A DNA stretch of 64,000 nucleotides, taken from assembly GCA_947625905.1 (NCBI GenBank), contig CANQQJ010000006.1, positions 41,200 to 105,199 of the forward strand, read 5' to 3'. Positions 35,221 to 44,911 of the stretch are shown one piece after another. The first letter of the stretch is position 1, and every line of letters begins with the position of its first letter. Under the pieces are notes generated by a model, which did not search any database, was not told the origin of the DNA, and worked only from the letters and a program-made list of their open reading frames with translations. The translations under genes were made by a program, and so were the position numbers. The DNA is from an uncultured Clostridia bacterium. Its GTDB lineage: Bacteria; Bacillota; Clostridia; Monoglobales; Monoglobaceae.

Positions 35221-35912
35221 TGGCCGTTATAATTAATCAAAGCTGTCCGCATGAAATAATTGACAGTATAGCAAAAAGATTTCCGAGCGAAACTATAGTT
35301 AAAAGCGTAACGCTCAAAAATGTCACGGGAGCGACGGCCGCGCACCCCGATATGCAGATACATTTTGTAAGCGGCGACACGGCAATATGCGCTCCCGAGT
35401 GCCGCGGCTACTATTCCCGCGCGCTGAGCGGCGTTAATGTAACAGCGGGCGCCGTAACGCCGACGGACACGTATCCGTTCGACATTGCATATAATGCAGC
35501 AAGGCTGGGAAAATATGTTATAGCAAATACGCGGTATACCGAGCCTAAGATTTTAGAATACTATAAAAAGCGCGGCTTCCGTATCGTGAACACAAAGCAG
35601 GGATACGCGAAATGCAGCCTTGCGGTCATGAGCGCAAACGCGGCAATAACAGGAGACGACGGCCTTTATAAACTGCTTCAAAGACTTGACGGCATAAAAT
35701 GTCTTAAAACCGATCAGTCACGCGTGATACTTGAAGGGTACCCAAACGGCTTCATCGGAGGCGCGAGCGGTTTGGTCGGCGATACCGCGGTCTTTTTCGG
35801 CAATCCCGGCACAGCCGTAAAAAGCTTTTTGAATGACCTGAACATTGAATATTACTGCGCCTCAAACGGCGCTCTTACGGACTACGGAAGTCTGATATAC
35901 GGAGGTGGTTGA
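35221..35912 (+). CDS. Conserved Clostridia protein, DUF6873-like
   Basis: This 230-residue soluble protein has no signal or membrane segment. Conserved-looking blocks include VNTKQGYAKCSLAVM, AAITGDDGLYKLLQ, VILEGYPNGFIGGASG and a final NGALTDYGSL. I recall these from an uncharacterised family widespread in Clostridia (DUF6873), but the assignment is from memory. Start ATG 35221 follows GAGGAG; the track version extends into non-coding sequence that overlaps the small Cys-rich gene. The next gene begins four bases after its stop, so both form a two-gene operon. Function unknown. Confidence 0.75.
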
Positions 35913-35916
35913 AACA

Positions 35917-36408
35917 ATGAATATAAACGAGCTCACAAATGAGGAGATTGACCGATCGGATGATTTGGATATATCCGATATAAATGATGAATTTGATCTG
36001 CCGGCGGTGCTTGAAGCTGACGGTGAAATACCCGACAGCGAAACTGCCGGCTTAATTGCGAGATGGCTTGTGGCAAAATATCGCTCCAAACTCATTTATG
36101 ACAGCATAGACGACGTTTTCGGAAAGCTCGATACCGAGGACAGAGACGAGGTATACAGAAGCGTGTGCGATATAATAAGCTGCAGATACAAACTCAGGCA
36201 TCTTGAATATATAAAAAGCAAACTGCTGGAATTTTTTGAGCATGACAGCAAAATGAACATAGACGGATTTATCAACTTCAGACTCAAGGCATACAAAGAC
36301 GAACTCAGAATACTTGTGGAAGAATGCGGCTGCGATATTCTGGGTGAAAAAGAATTAAAGGATTATTTTGAACTGCTGGATATTCTTGATTTGCTGACGC
36401 GAATATAA
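35917..36408 (+). CDS. Acidic hypothetical protein
   Basis: This 163-residue protein has a very acidic first third (NEEIDRSDDLDISDINDEFD) and a helical remainder rich in charged residues (YKDELRILVEECGCDIL). No family was recognised, and there is no signal peptide or membrane helix. ATG 35917 is eight bases after GGAGGTGG, better than the track GTG at 35905. It follows the DUF6873-like gene closely and ends two bases from the convergent lipoprotein gene. Confidence 0.7.
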   Translation: MNINELTNEEIDRSDDLDISDINDEFDLPAVLEADGEIPDSETAGLIARWLVAKYRSKLIYDSIDDVFGKLDTEDRDEVYRSVCDIISCRYKLRHLEYIKSKLLEFFEHDSKMNIDGFINFRLKAYKDELRILVEECGCDILGEKELKDYFELLDILDLLTRI

Positions 36409-36410
36409 AA

Positions 36411-36896
36411 TCAAGGCGTTACCGCGGCGGTCTGCGCGGCCGCCGCTCTTAATGCCGCGTCCCAACGGCTGTCTGCGTCGGTGATTTTTTCTTTAAATCC
36501 CTTAAGCGCGTATGCGACAATTTCCGGGTCATCGCTCGTGCCGGAGGCGCTCATAATATCAAACGCGTCCGCGTATATGTCCAGGACCTCGGACAGCACC
36601 GGACAAAGCGCGGCATCGGCGCTTGAAAGACTATCAATGTTCCCGATGGATCCTGCGGCGAGATCCGCGGCGCTTACATTATCTTTGAGCGAATAAAAGG
36701 CGCTCCACCAAGATGGATCGACCTCACTGTTCAAAAGCGCGTCAGACGCCGCTCTTATATCGGTAAACTCATAAAAAACATCCCCGAACACGACATTCGG
36801 AGAATAGGTATAATCAACAGCCTCCTCATCACCGCAGCCGCAGAGAAGCGCTGTTGACAGAATCAAAACCGATAAAATACTTATAATTTTTTTCAT
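36411..36896 (-). CDS. Small hypothetical lipoprotein
   Basis: The 161-residue precursor has a signal peptide with lipobox LLCGC at about residue 20. A mature Ala/Asp/Ser-rich helical domain follows, with no recognised family. It is the last gene of the long fmt-to-thiN run, 22 bases after thiN, and ends next to the convergent acidic hypothetical gene. A cell-surface role unrelated to thiamine is likely; nothing more can be said. Confidence 0.72.
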   Translation of the reverse strand: MKKIISILSVLILSTALLCGCGDEEAVDYTYSPNVVFGDVFYEFTDIRAASDALLNSEVDPSWWSAFYSLKDNVSAADLAAGSIGNIDSLSSADAALCPVLSEVLDIYADAFDIMSASGTSDDPEIVAYALKGFKEKITDADSRWDAALRAAAAQTAAVTP

Positions 36897-36918
36897 TCGC
36901 TTTCCTTTCCGGCCGGCA

Positions 36919-37554
36919 TCACCGTCTGTCGTCGCACAGCATTACCAGCACGGTGCCGTCCGAAAACTCAACCCGCGCCTCATCCGCTATATCAAACTCA
37001 TTGCTGGACGCCTGCACCATGCCCGGACTCAGCGTCATGCCGCTCGCCTCGTATTTAAGACCCTTTACCGAAAAATCAGGAACCGTGCCGCCATACGGAA
37101 AAAAAGACACGTATTTTCTCGCGCAGTCCGACTTTTTAAGACAAAACGGAGCAGACTCCATCCAAATCTCGTTTATATCGTCGATCATTTTAAGACGGAC
37201 GCCTAGATCAAGCGCCTGCTTCATAAGGCAAAAATGACTAAACTCCTGATCAATTCTTCCGCCGAGGCCGCCTATGAGAAGAATATCATCGGCGCCGCGG
37301 CTTATCGCGTAGTCAAGGGCTATATTTGTGTCGGTCTTGTCCTTTTCGGGCGGATAAACAATATGTTTGATTCCGTCGGGTATATCCCGCGCGAACGAAT
37401 CGTTGTCGCCAAGGACGATGTCGGGCATAAGCCCCAGCTTCAGCGCGTGTTTCAATCCGGCGTCCGCGCATATGATCATATATCCGTCGAGATCATATTT
37501 TTCAAGATATCCGTAATCCGATATCTCAGCACTGCCGAATATCGCTGCTTTCAC
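36919..37554 (-). CDS. thiN: Thiamine pyrophosphokinase
   Basis: The 211-residue enzyme transfers pyrophosphate from ATP to thiamine. It shows the N-terminal CADAGLKHALKLGL, the metal-binding LGDNDSF, and KDKTDTNIALDYA, with GGLGGRIDQEFSH nearby; a C-terminal beta domain binds substrate. The track start at 37650 lies within rpe; GTG 37554 after a GGGGGG stretch starts the typical sequence. It overlaps the end of rpe by 29 bases. The order rsgA-rpe-thiN is standard in Bacillota. Confidence 0.88.
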   Translation of the reverse strand: MKAAIFGSAEISDYGYLEKYDLDGYMIICADAGLKHALKLGLMPDIVLGDNDSFARDIPDGIKHIVYPPEKDKTDTNIALDYAISRGADDILLIGGLGGRIDQEFSHFCLMKQALDLGVRLKMIDDINEIWMESAPFCLKKSDCARKYVSFFPYGGTVPDFSVKGLKYEASGMTLSPGMVQASSNEFDIADEARVEFSDGTVLVMLCDDRR

Positions 37555-38227
37555 GTTTTTCAACCCCCCGCGCGGCTCGAACCTTGAGATTATGTATGGT
37601 GTCTCTGTAATTATCGGAATGAAAAATTGATGAGCCCGACACGATAACATTGGCGCCCGAGCGCGTTGCTTCGTCTATATTCTCCTCGGTTATTCCTCCG
37701 TCAACTTCAATATCGACATCAAGCCCGCGCTTTTTCAGAGTATTGTAAAGCTCGGTTATTTTCTCATCGACCGAACATATATACTCCTGACCGCCGAAAC
37801 CGGGCTCGACCGTCATGATCAAAACTTGGTCGGCGACGTCAAGCACATCGGTGACCGCGCTTATGTCCGTTCCGGGTTTTATGCTGACCCCGGCTTTGAC
37901 GCCCAAACTTTTTATATGCTCAAGCGTTCCTCTAAGGTCCTTTACCGCCTCTTGATGGACGGTTATTATGTCCGCTCCGGCAGCCGCAAAATCATCAATG
38001 AAATCCTCGGGGTCGGTCACCATAAGATGAACGTCAAGGACAAGAGACGTCTTGCCGTGAAGAGCTCTCACAACCGAAGGCGAGTAGCTCAAATTAGGGA
38101 CAAAATGTCCGTCCATAATGTCAATATGAAGATAATCGGCGCCCGCGGCCTCTACCCTTTTGACGTCCCGCTCGAGATTAGCCGGATCCGCCGCCAGAAT
38201 AGACGGAGAAATTTTGATGTAAGGCAT
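37526..38227 (-). CDS. rpe: Ribulose-phosphate 3-epimerase
   Basis: The 233-residue TIM-barrel enzyme interconverts ribulose-5-phosphate and xylulose-5-phosphate in the pentose phosphate pathway. Signatures are ISPSILAADPANLE, HIDIMDGHFVPNLS, LDVHLMV, MTVEPGFGGQEY and VDGGITEENI. About ten extra residues at the C-terminus overlap the thiN start. It lies 37 bases after rsgA. Confidence 0.93.
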   Translation of the reverse strand: MPYIKISPSILAADPANLERDVKRVEAAGADYLHIDIMDGHFVPNLSYSPSVVRALHGKTSLVLDVHLMVTDPEDFIDDFAAAGADIITVHQEAVKDLRGTLEHIKSLGVKAGVSIKPGTDISAVTDVLDVADQVLIMTVEPGFGGQEYICSVDEKITELYNTLKKRGLDVDIEVDGGITEENIDEATRSGANVIVSGSSIFHSDNYRDTIHNLKVRAARGVEKRESSDIRQC

Positions 38228-38264
38228 ATTTTTTCCTTTCTGTTGATCTTATTTTGATATTGTG

Positions 38265-39152
38265 CTAATACTGTTTATTTTCCAAAATTTCCTTGTACTG
38301 AGCCTTGTAGCTTTCGTGCCTTGAGTTACTGATCTTTCCGTTTTTCAAAGCCTTTAAAACGGCGCAGTCCTTTTCGACCGTGTGGCTGCAGTCCCTGAAT
38401 CCGCAATCATCCGTGTAAGGCGCGAATTCGGGGAACAGAGCGCACAGCTCTTTTTCATCTATGTCGGTCACGGAAAACGAGCTGAAGCCCGGCGTGTCGA
38501 TAATATATCCGTCCCCGCCGTCAAGCGGCATAAGCTCGCTGTGACGCGTGGTATGCCTGCCGCGCTCGACTCTGTCGCTTACCTCACCGGTTTTAAGCTC
38601 GGCGCGGCTTAATATCCTGTTAAGGATACTGGATTTTCCCACGCCGGAATTCCCGGCAAAAACGGTCAGTTCTCCGATCAGCATCTCGTTAAGCTTGTCA
38701 ACGTTTTCACCCGTTTCGGCGCTGAGACATATGGTGTCAAAACCCGCGCCGCTGTATATGTCATAATACTCTCCTCCGCTGCTGAGGTCTGTCTTGTTGA
38801 TGCAAATTATGGGCTTTATGCCCGCGTACATAGCGGAAGTGACAAGCTTGTCCACGGTAAAAAGATTCGGTTTCGGATTTATGACCGAAAACACTATCGC
38901 GATCCTCGAAACATTGGCGACCGGAGGTCTGATCAGAGAGTTTGTCCTTGGCAGTATCTCGCTTATGAGACCCGTATTTGAGGCGGAGTCTATCCCGCAT
39001 CTGACAACGTCTCCGACCAAAGGAGTTATGCCTTCTTTGCGGAACCTTCCCCTTGCGCGGCACTCATAAATTTTTCCGCCGTCGGAAGACGCTATATAAT
39101 AGAATCCTCCGACGCCTTTGGTAATTCTGCCTTCAATTTCTATAGTAGCCAT
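38265..39152 (-). CDS. rsgA: Ribosome small subunit GTPase RsgA
   Basis: This 295-residue circularly permuted GTPase assists late 30S maturation. It has an N-terminal OB fold (IEGRITKGVGGFYYI), then G4 (INKTDL), G1 (GNSGVGKSSILN) and G3 (DTPGFSSF) in the permuted order. The C-terminal zinc knuckle is CGFRDCSHTVEKDCAV. Its ATG overlaps the prkC stop by one base. Placement after the PASTA kinase is the usual Bacillota arrangement. Confidence 0.94.
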   Translation of the reverse strand: MATIEIEGRITKGVGGFYYIASSDGGKIYECRARGRFRKEGITPLVGDVVRCGIDSASNTGLISEILPRTNSLIRPPVANVSRIAIVFSVINPKPNLFTVDKLVTSAMYAGIKPIICINKTDLSSGGEYYDIYSGAGFDTICLSAETGENVDKLNEMLIGELTVFAGNSGVGKSSILNRILSRAELKTGEVSDRVERGRHTTRHSELMPLDGGDGYIIDTPGFSSFSVTDIDEKELCALFPEFAPYTDDCGFRDCSHTVEKDCAVLKALKNGKISNSRHESYKAQYKEILENKQY

Positions 39153-41014
39153 TAATCGATCAAGCCGCTGTCGCCGCCGGAATCATCGGAACCGCCGCCC
39201 GAACCGCCCGAATTTTCGGAACCGCCGCCCGAACCGCCGCTGTCGGAATTGCCGGAATTTTCGGAGCTGCCGCCCGATACATCGGAACCGCCGCTCGAGC
39301 TTTCGCGCTCGGCACTTGAATCCGAACCCGAGCTTGTGTCGGCTTTGTCATTATCATTTCTTTCGGATGAAGTTCCTTCGCTTCTGTTATCATTCGCGGT
39401 CGTGTCCGACTCGGTCTTGTTGTTTTGTTTAACCTCTTTTGTCGGTTCCGGGGTCCTTTCGGGTCCCGAGCTTACGGTAAAGGTCACCATATCACCCGAG
39501 GCAAGCGCGCTCCCCGCGGCGGGCGTCTGCTCAAATACGAGTCCCGCCTTAACATCCGAGTTGACTTTCTCGATTTTTGAACACGAGATACCCAGTTTTT
39601 CAAGATCGGCCTTCGCCTCGTCGTATGACATTCCGGAATAGTTTTTGAGAGTTATTGACGAGCTTCCCGAGCTTGTTATTACTCTTATTATTATATTGTC
39701 TCTGTTCGCAACCGTCGTTCCTCCGCTCGGCGACTGCTCAAGGATAGTGCCTACAGGCTGAGTGCTTTCGGTTTTGCTCTGCTCGAGAATGCTGAAAGTT
39801 TTGCCGTATTCCGATTGAGCGTTTTTAAGAGTTTTGCCGACGAGATTAGGGATCGAAACAGTGTCGGACGAATTCATGAATATTCCGAATCCGTCGGTCA
39901 CCGCAAAAGTGACAGCTATGCCGGCAGCGAGAACGGCAAGCGCTGAAATAAACGCTACAAAAGCTATTTTGCGCTCTTTTTTCTTTTTGATCCTTCTCGC
40001 TCTTTTTTCATTAAGCCGCTCCATCGCCTCAAACTCCTTGTCTTGCCTATCATAATCGTCAAGATCAATGCCCGGGATCCTGCTGTCAAGACTTCCGTCC
40101 CGATTTACGGCGGGCAGCTTAACGGTGTTGGAACCGCCCGCGGAATTTGCCGTGCGCGGTTTTCTTTTTCTGTAAACCTCAATATTTGGATCTATGAGAA
40201 CTTTATTTATATCGGAGATCATATCGGTAATGGACGAATATCTGCTGTTTTGCTCTTTTGTCATTGCTTTCATTACAATTGCCTCAAGAGCCTTGGGCAC
40301 ATCCGGATTGAGCTCCGTTATCGGCGTCGGGGTCTCCTGCAAATGCTTGATCGCGATCGCAACAGCCGTGCTGTCATCAAACGGCAGAACTCCGGTCAGC
40401 ATCTCATACATAACAACGCCCATAGAATAAATGTCGGTACGCTCGTCCGTATATCCGCCCCGAGCCTGCTCCGGCGAAAGATAGTGGGCGGTGCCGATCG
40501 TGTTGTTGCTCGCCATCGTGGTCGTCGTTTGAGTGGCGGCGCGGGCTATTCCGAAATCGGTTATCTTAAGAACGCCGTCGGGAGCCATTATTATATTCTG
40601 AGGCTTGATATCACGGTGTATAACCGAGTTGTTGTGCGCCTCTTCTATCCCTTCGCATATCTGCAGGGCAAATTCCGCCGCCTTGCGCCAGGGAATTATC
40701 TCAACGCGGTCGATATAATCCTTGAGAGTCTCGCCCTCGATATATTCCATAACGATGTAATACATGCCGTCCTCGCAGCCGACATCGTAAATCGAGACAA
40801 TGTGCGGATTCGAAAGGCTGGCTGCCGCCTGAGCTTCGGTATTAAAACGGCGGACAAACTCTTTGTCGTCCTTATAATCGTCCTTCAGGACCTTAACGGC
40901 CACATATCGGTTAAGGAGCTTATCTCTGGACTTGTATACGCGCGCCATGCCGCCCTTTCCGATCTCCTCGATAATTTCATATCTTCCGGCTATCAATTTA
41001 CCAATCATATTCAT
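39152..41014 (-). CDS. prkC: PASTA-domain Ser/Thr protein kinase (PrkC)
   Basis: This 620-residue membrane kinase has a cytosolic Hanks-type domain (about 1-275). It shows GKGGMARVYK, the catalytic Lys in VAVKVLK, HRDIKPQNI, DFGIARA and SPEQARGG. A juxtamembrane region and one membrane helix (FVAFISALAVLAAGIAVTFAV) follow. Outside are two PASTA domains (SIPNLVGKTL..., ITLKNYSGMSYDEAK...) that sense muropeptides or lipid II, then an unusual ~95-residue Ser/Gly/Asp/Glu-rich tail. It regulates growth and cell-wall synthesis, antagonised by the adjacent PP2C phosphatase, whose stop overlaps its start as ATGA. Confidence 0.94.
   Translation of the reverse strand: MNMIGKLIAGRYEIIEEIGKGGMARVYKSRDKLLNRYVAVKVLKDDYKDDKEFVRRFNTEAQAAASLSNPHIVSIYDVGCEDGMYYIVMEYIEGETLKDYIDRVEIIPWRKAAEFALQICEGIEEAHNNSVIHRDIKPQNIIMAPDGVLKITDFGIARAATQTTTTMASNNTIGTAHYLSPEQARGGYTDERTDIYSMGVVMYEMLTGVLPFDDSTAVAIAIKHLQETPTPITELNPDVPKALEAIVMKAMTKEQNSRYSSITDMISDINKVLIDPNIEVYRKRKPRTANSAGGSNTVKLPAVNRDGSLDSRIPGIDLDDYDRQDKEFEAMERLNEKRARRIKKKKERKIAFVAFISALAVLAAGIAVTFAVTDGFGIFMNSSDTVSIPNLVGKTLKNAQSEYGKTFSILEQSKTESTQPVGTILEQSPSGGTTVANRDNIIIRVITSSGSSSITLKNYSGMSYDEAKADLEKLGISCSKIEKVNSDVKAGLVFEQTPAAGSALASGDMVTFTVSSGPERTPEPTKEVKQNNKTESDTTANDNRSEGTSSERNDNDKADTSSGSDSSAERESSSGGSDVSGGSSENSGNSDSGGSGGGSENSGGSGGGSDDSGGDSGLID
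39165..39300. repeat. Low-complexity Ser/Gly-coding repeat at the prkC 3' end
   Basis: Runs of ccgcccgaaccgcc and gaattttcggaaccgcc recur and encode GGSGGGS-type units with interspersed ENSG/DDSG on the minus strand. The repeats lie in the extracellular tail after the PASTA domains. Confidence 0.85.
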
Positions 41015-41772
41015 ATAGCACTTTCCTCCTCAAGAATTCGTATAACGATAACGGTTATATTATCCAGCCCGCCGTTTTCTTTGGCCAGCTCCGTGAGCTT
41101 TTCGGCAATTTCCTTCGAACTGCTTCCCTGCCTCACAACGCTCAGGATAACGTTATCCTCAACCATTCCGGACAGCCCGTCGCTGCACATTATAATGCTG
41201 TCGCCCGGCTTGTATTCATATTCAAAAATATCGGCCTTTGTGGTCTCATCGCTGCCGACTGCTCTGGTGATGATATTCTTCTGCGGATGGATTCTCGCCT
41301 CTTCCTTTGTGATCGTTCCGCACTCGACCATCTCCTCAACGACCGAATGATCGACCGTTATCTGATATATCTCGTCATTGCGGCAGGCGTAGGCCCTGCT
41401 GTCGCCTATATTCGCGATAAAACCCTCTCCGTCCGCGAATGCGCAGACAACGGCCGTTGTGCCCATTCCGCTGCGGGTTATATCCTCCCGGGACATTTTA
41501 TAGATACTCGCGTTGGCCTCGGAGAGCGCGTCATTAATATGCCGCGGAACATCGGACGGAGGACTGTCGGATAAAATGCCGGTCAGCGAATTTGTTATAT
41601 AATCGACCGCCAGCTTGCTCGCGACCTCTCCGGCATTGTGTCCGCCCATACCGTCGGCCACCACGCAGAAGCCCGGCTCATTGCCGTTTTCAAAGCCGCA
41701 GATCATATAACTGTCCTCGTTAAGTTCCCTGACGCAGCCGGTGTCCGTAACACCATAAACATCAAACCTCAA
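41011..41772 (-). CDS. stp: PP2C-family Ser/Thr protein phosphatase
   Basis: The 253-residue metal-dependent phosphatase reverses PrkC phosphorylation. Conserved acidic motifs are RELNEDS, VADGMGGHNAGE, IGDSRAYA, CSDGLSGMV and GGLDNITVIVI. It overlaps rlmN at its start and prkC at its stop by four bases each, so kinase and phosphatase are translationally coupled. Confidence 0.94.
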   Translation of the reverse strand: MRFDVYGVTDTGCVRELNEDSYMICGFENGNEPGFCVVADGMGGHNAGEVASKLAVDYITNSLTGILSDSPPSDVPRHINDALSEANASIYKMSREDITRSGMGTTAVVCAFADGEGFIANIGDSRAYACRNDEIYQITVDHSVVEEMVECGTITKEEARIHPQKNIITRAVGSDETTKADIFEYEYKPGDSIIMCSDGLSGMVEDNVILSVVRQGSSSKEIAEKLTELAKENGGLDNITVIVIRILEEESAI

Positions 41773-42821
41773 TTTTCATTACCTCCATTCTGCTCAATAT
41801 TATGTGTTGAGCGAAGCTGCCCGCAGGCAGCCGAAATATCGCTTCCCATCTCGCGCCTCACAGTCGCGGATATTCCCTTTGACGCGAGGATCTCGGAAAA
41901 CACTCTCACCCCCTCCGGATCCGGAGGTGAAAACCCGGTGCCTTCAACACTGTTCACCGGTATCAAATTAACGTGGCAAAGCATGCCCCTGAGCAGCTTT
42001 GCAAGCTCTCCGGCCTTTTCGGCGCCGTCGCTGACTCCGTCTATCAATGTGTATTCAAACGTCAGACGGCGCCCGGTCGTCTCTATGTAATAACGGCACG
42101 CGGGGATCAGCTTATCAAGATCATATTTTCTGTTGACGGGCATTATTCCGTTCCTCGCCTTATTGTTCGCCGCGTGCAAAGACACGGCCAGCGTTATCTG
42201 CAGCCGCATATCCGCAAGCTCGTAAATCTTAGGCACAATACCGCAGGTCGAAACGGTGATATGCCTTTGCCCGATCCCGAGACCCAATGGCTCGTTGACA
42301 TTCTTTATAAAAGCGGTCACGTTTTCAAAATTGTCAAGCGGCTCTCCGACGCCCATAATGACAATATTTGAGATGCGCTCGCCAAGATCGCGCTCCACGG
42401 TAATTATCTGGTCGATGATCTCGCCCGAGCTCAGATCGCGTATCTTGCCTCCGATGGTGGAAGCGCAAAATTTGCAGCCCATCGCGCAGCCGACCTGGCT
42501 TGAGACGCATATCGAATATCCGTGCTTGTATTTCATGAGCACAGACTCAATAAAATTTCCGTCACCTAATTTTAACAAATATCTGCGTGTTCCGTCAAGC
42601 CTTGAAACAAATCTTTTTTGAATAATCATTGTGTTTATTTCGCAAAGCTCCTTAAGCTTTTCGCGCAGAGACTTGGGAATGTTTGTCATTTCATCAAAAC
42701 TCGAAACTTTTTCGTATAGCCATTTGTATATCTGCTTTGCCCTGAATTTAGGCTCTCCGAGGGACACAACAAAATTCTCAAGCTCGGAAAGCGAAAAATC
42801 TTTGAGTTTGATCTTTTCCAT
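41769..42821 (-). CDS. rlmN: 23S rRNA/tRNA adenine-C2 methyltransferase RlmN
   Basis: This 350-residue radical SAM enzyme methylates C2 of A2503 in 23S rRNA and A37 in some tRNAs. The N-terminal accessory domain (KFRAKQIYKWLYEK) precedes the cluster motif CAMGCKFC. The C-terminal catalytic cysteine lies in DISAACGQL, with GEPLDNFENV between them. It follows rsmB by 50 bases and overlaps stp by four. Confidence 0.95.
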   Translation of the reverse strand: MEKIKLKDFSLSELENFVVSLGEPKFRAKQIYKWLYEKVSSFDEMTNIPKSLREKLKELCEINTMIIQKRFVSRLDGTRRYLLKLGDGNFIESVLMKYKHGYSICVSSQVGCAMGCKFCASTIGGKIRDLSSGEIIDQIITVERDLGERISNIVIMGVGEPLDNFENVTAFIKNVNEPLGLGIGQRHITVSTCGIVPKIYELADMRLQITLAVSLHAANNKARNGIMPVNRKYDLDKLIPACRYYIETTGRRLTFEYTLIDGVSDGAEKAGELAKLLRGMLCHVNLIPVNSVEGTGFSPPDPEGVRVFSEILASKGISATVRREMGSDISAACGQLRSTHNIEQNGGNEN

Positions 42822-42871
42822 AAAGTCTCCGTTCCGCCGCGATAAAAACGGCTGTATAAACGCTCCGCGGC

Positions 42872-44155
42872 CTAATCTCTCGCGAATTTCGCGATATAGA
42901 ATCCGCTGCCGCCGGTTTCGTGGGTGAGCAATGTTTTTTGTGAAACAAGCCTGAATCCGACGTGCTTCTCAAGAAACCGCTCGGTTTGTCTTTCGTTTTC
43001 GGCTTTCAGTATCGTGCATGTGCTGTACACCATGATCCCGCCGCTTTTTACGTATTTCGCGGCGGTGTCGAGCAGCGCGCTCTGAATTTTCACAAGCTCC
43101 TCGATATCGCTCTCTTTGCGCGTCCATCTGATATCGGGCTTTGAATGTATGACGCCGAGCCCGGAGCAGGGAGCGTCAAGGAGCACGCGGTCAGCCTTGC
43201 CTTTAAGCTCGGAAACGGGAACAGAAGCGTCGCGCGTCTCGGCCGTTATTATGTCGATTCCGAGCCTTTCCGCCGCGGCTTTTATCAGTTCCGTCTTATG
43301 CTCATGAACATCGAATGCGCGTATCTCGCCTCGGTTCTCCATAATCTCGGCGATATGAGTTGTTTTTCCGCCGGGCGCCGCGCACATATCTATAACAAAC
43401 ATCCCGGGTTTCGGGTCAAGCGCGAGAGCAGCCGCCTGCGAGCTTCTGTTCTGAATTGTGAACAATCCGTTTTTGTATGTATCCGATCCGAAAATATTCA
43501 GGCTGCCAAAGACCTTGAAGCATCCTTCTATCTCGGGATCGGGCTCGGCGCTTATGCCGTCGGATTTAAGCAGCTCGATAAAATCGCCGCGCTTTTTGAG
43601 GCGGTTCTGCCTGATATACGGCGGATACGCCTCGTTCGCCGCCGAAAGTATCTTTTCGCAGGTTTCGAGCCCGTAATTACCGATTATCCGCTCGACGATC
43701 CATTTCGGGAACGAGAACATAACCGACAAATACTCGGCTTCGTCAACGGCTCGATCGGGGTACTCAATCCCGCTCTTTCCCCTGCACAGGCTCCGCAGCA
43801 CTCCGTTCACAAAGCCTCGCGATCGGCCCGCGAATTTTCGCGCCAGCTTCACGGATTCGTCGCATGCCGCCGAGTCGGGAACGCGGTCGAGCTTGATTAT
43901 CTGAAACGCGCCGATCTCGAGTATTACCCTGACCTGAGCCGACATTTTCCTGATTTTTATTTTAGAAAATCCGGAAATCACATAATCGAGCAAAAGTCTG
44001 TTCTTAAGACAGCCGTAGGTCAGTTCGGTGGCGAACGAGCGCTCACGCTCGCTTATGCCGTTTTTCGAAAACACATCGTTTAGCGCTAAGTTTATATATG
44101 TTCCGCCGCGCTCAAACTTGATCAAAGCCAGAAACGCGGCCTCTCTTCCGTTCAT
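42872..44155 (-). CDS. rsmB: 16S rRNA cytosine-967-C5 methyltransferase RsmB
   Basis: The 427-residue protein has an N-terminal NusB-like RNA-binding domain (AFLALIKFERGGTYINLAL...) and a C-terminal Rossmann methyltransferase. Visible are the SAM site MCAAPGGKTTHIAE, the motif IV Cys in DAPCSGLGV and the motif VI nucleophile in VYSTCTI. It sits between the yugP-type protease gene and rlmN, as is common in Bacillota. Confidence 0.94.
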   Translation of the reverse strand: MNGREAAFLALIKFERGGTYINLALNDVFSKNGISERERSFATELTYGCLKNRLLLDYVISGFSKIKIRKMSAQVRVILEIGAFQIIKLDRVPDSAACDESVKLARKFAGRSRGFVNGVLRSLCRGKSGIEYPDRAVDEAEYLSVMFSFPKWIVERIIGNYGLETCEKILSAANEAYPPYIRQNRLKKRGDFIELLKSDGISAEPDPEIEGCFKVFGSLNIFGSDTYKNGLFTIQNRSSQAAALALDPKPGMFVIDMCAAPGGKTTHIAEIMENRGEIRAFDVHEHKTELIKAAAERLGIDIITAETRDASVPVSELKGKADRVLLDAPCSGLGVIHSKPDIRWTRKESDIEELVKIQSALLDTAAKYVKSGGIMVYSTCTILKAENERQTERFLEKHVGFRLVSQKTLLTHETGGSGFYIAKFARD

Positions 44156-44159
44156 ATTG

Positions 44160-44867
44160 TCAATCCCGCCTTGAGTTGCGCGAGATAAGAATCAGGCGCA
44201 GCAGAGTCATAAGCGCGCTGAAAGCGGCTGCGACATATGTCATCGCGGCGGCCGATAAAACCTTTTTCGCGCCGCTGAGTTCCTGCGGGCTCAGCATGTT
44301 GTACGATTCGAGGGTTTTGAGCGCTCTGCCGCTGGCGTTGAACTCAACGGGAAGCGTGATAAGCTGGAAAACCACCGTAGCGCAGTAAAGGAGTATCCCG
44401 ATGTCAATTATGAGAGGCGCGATACCGCCGAAAGCGGTCAGCACAAATCCGATCAGAATGATCGGCATCGACAGCTTGCTGCATATGTTCACCGCGGGAT
44501 AAATGCCGTTCCTGACCCGTATCGGACCGTATCCCGTTGCGTACTGAACGGCGTGTCCGCACTCGTGCGCAGCAACGCCGACAGCGCCTATGCTGTTGCT
44601 CGCGTAGGTCGAATCCGACAGACTTACCACATTGGTGCGCGGGTCGAAATTGTCGGTCAGATTTCCCGGAATATGCTGAACGCGCACGTTCCTGAGGCCG
44701 TTGCGGTCAAGTATAAGCCTCGCCGCCTCGGCGCCGGTCATGCCGCGCGTGTTGATGACTTTTGAATATTTTTTAAATGTGCTTGACACTTTTGCCTGCG
44801 CCCACATTGCCAATATGATCGCGGGTATGAGCAAAATTACCGTAGGGTCAAAATATCCTAAATACAT
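44160..44867 (-). CDS. yugP: Zinc-dependent membrane protease, YugP family
   Basis: This 235-residue membrane protein has an N-terminal helix (VILLIPAIILAMWAQ), a soluble segment with the zinc motif HECGH (VAAHECGHAVQYATG), and three or four further membrane helices toward the C-terminus. Neutral zinc metallopeptidases of this family are conserved in Bacillota but poorly characterised. It is located between fmt and rsmB, the usual place, and ends four bases before rsmB. Confidence 0.88.
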   Translation of the reverse strand: MYLGYFDPTVILLIPAIILAMWAQAKVSSTFKKYSKVINTRGMTGAEAARLILDRNGLRNVRVQHIPGNLTDNFDPRTNVVSLSDSTYASNSIGAVGVAAHECGHAVQYATGYGPIRVRNGIYPAVNICSKLSMPIILIGFVLTAFGGIAPLIIDIGILLYCATVVFQLITLPVEFNASGRALKTLESYNMLSPQELSGAKKVLSAAAMTYVAAAFSALMTLLRLILISRNSRRD

Positions 44868-44911
44868 AATTATCCTCCTTCACATTTGTTTCTAATATCG
44901 TTATAATTCAA

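Noticed and set aside
40043-41350. 435-aa plus-strand ORF
   Set aside because: It is an antisense shadow of prkC and stp, both of which show all catalytic motifs.
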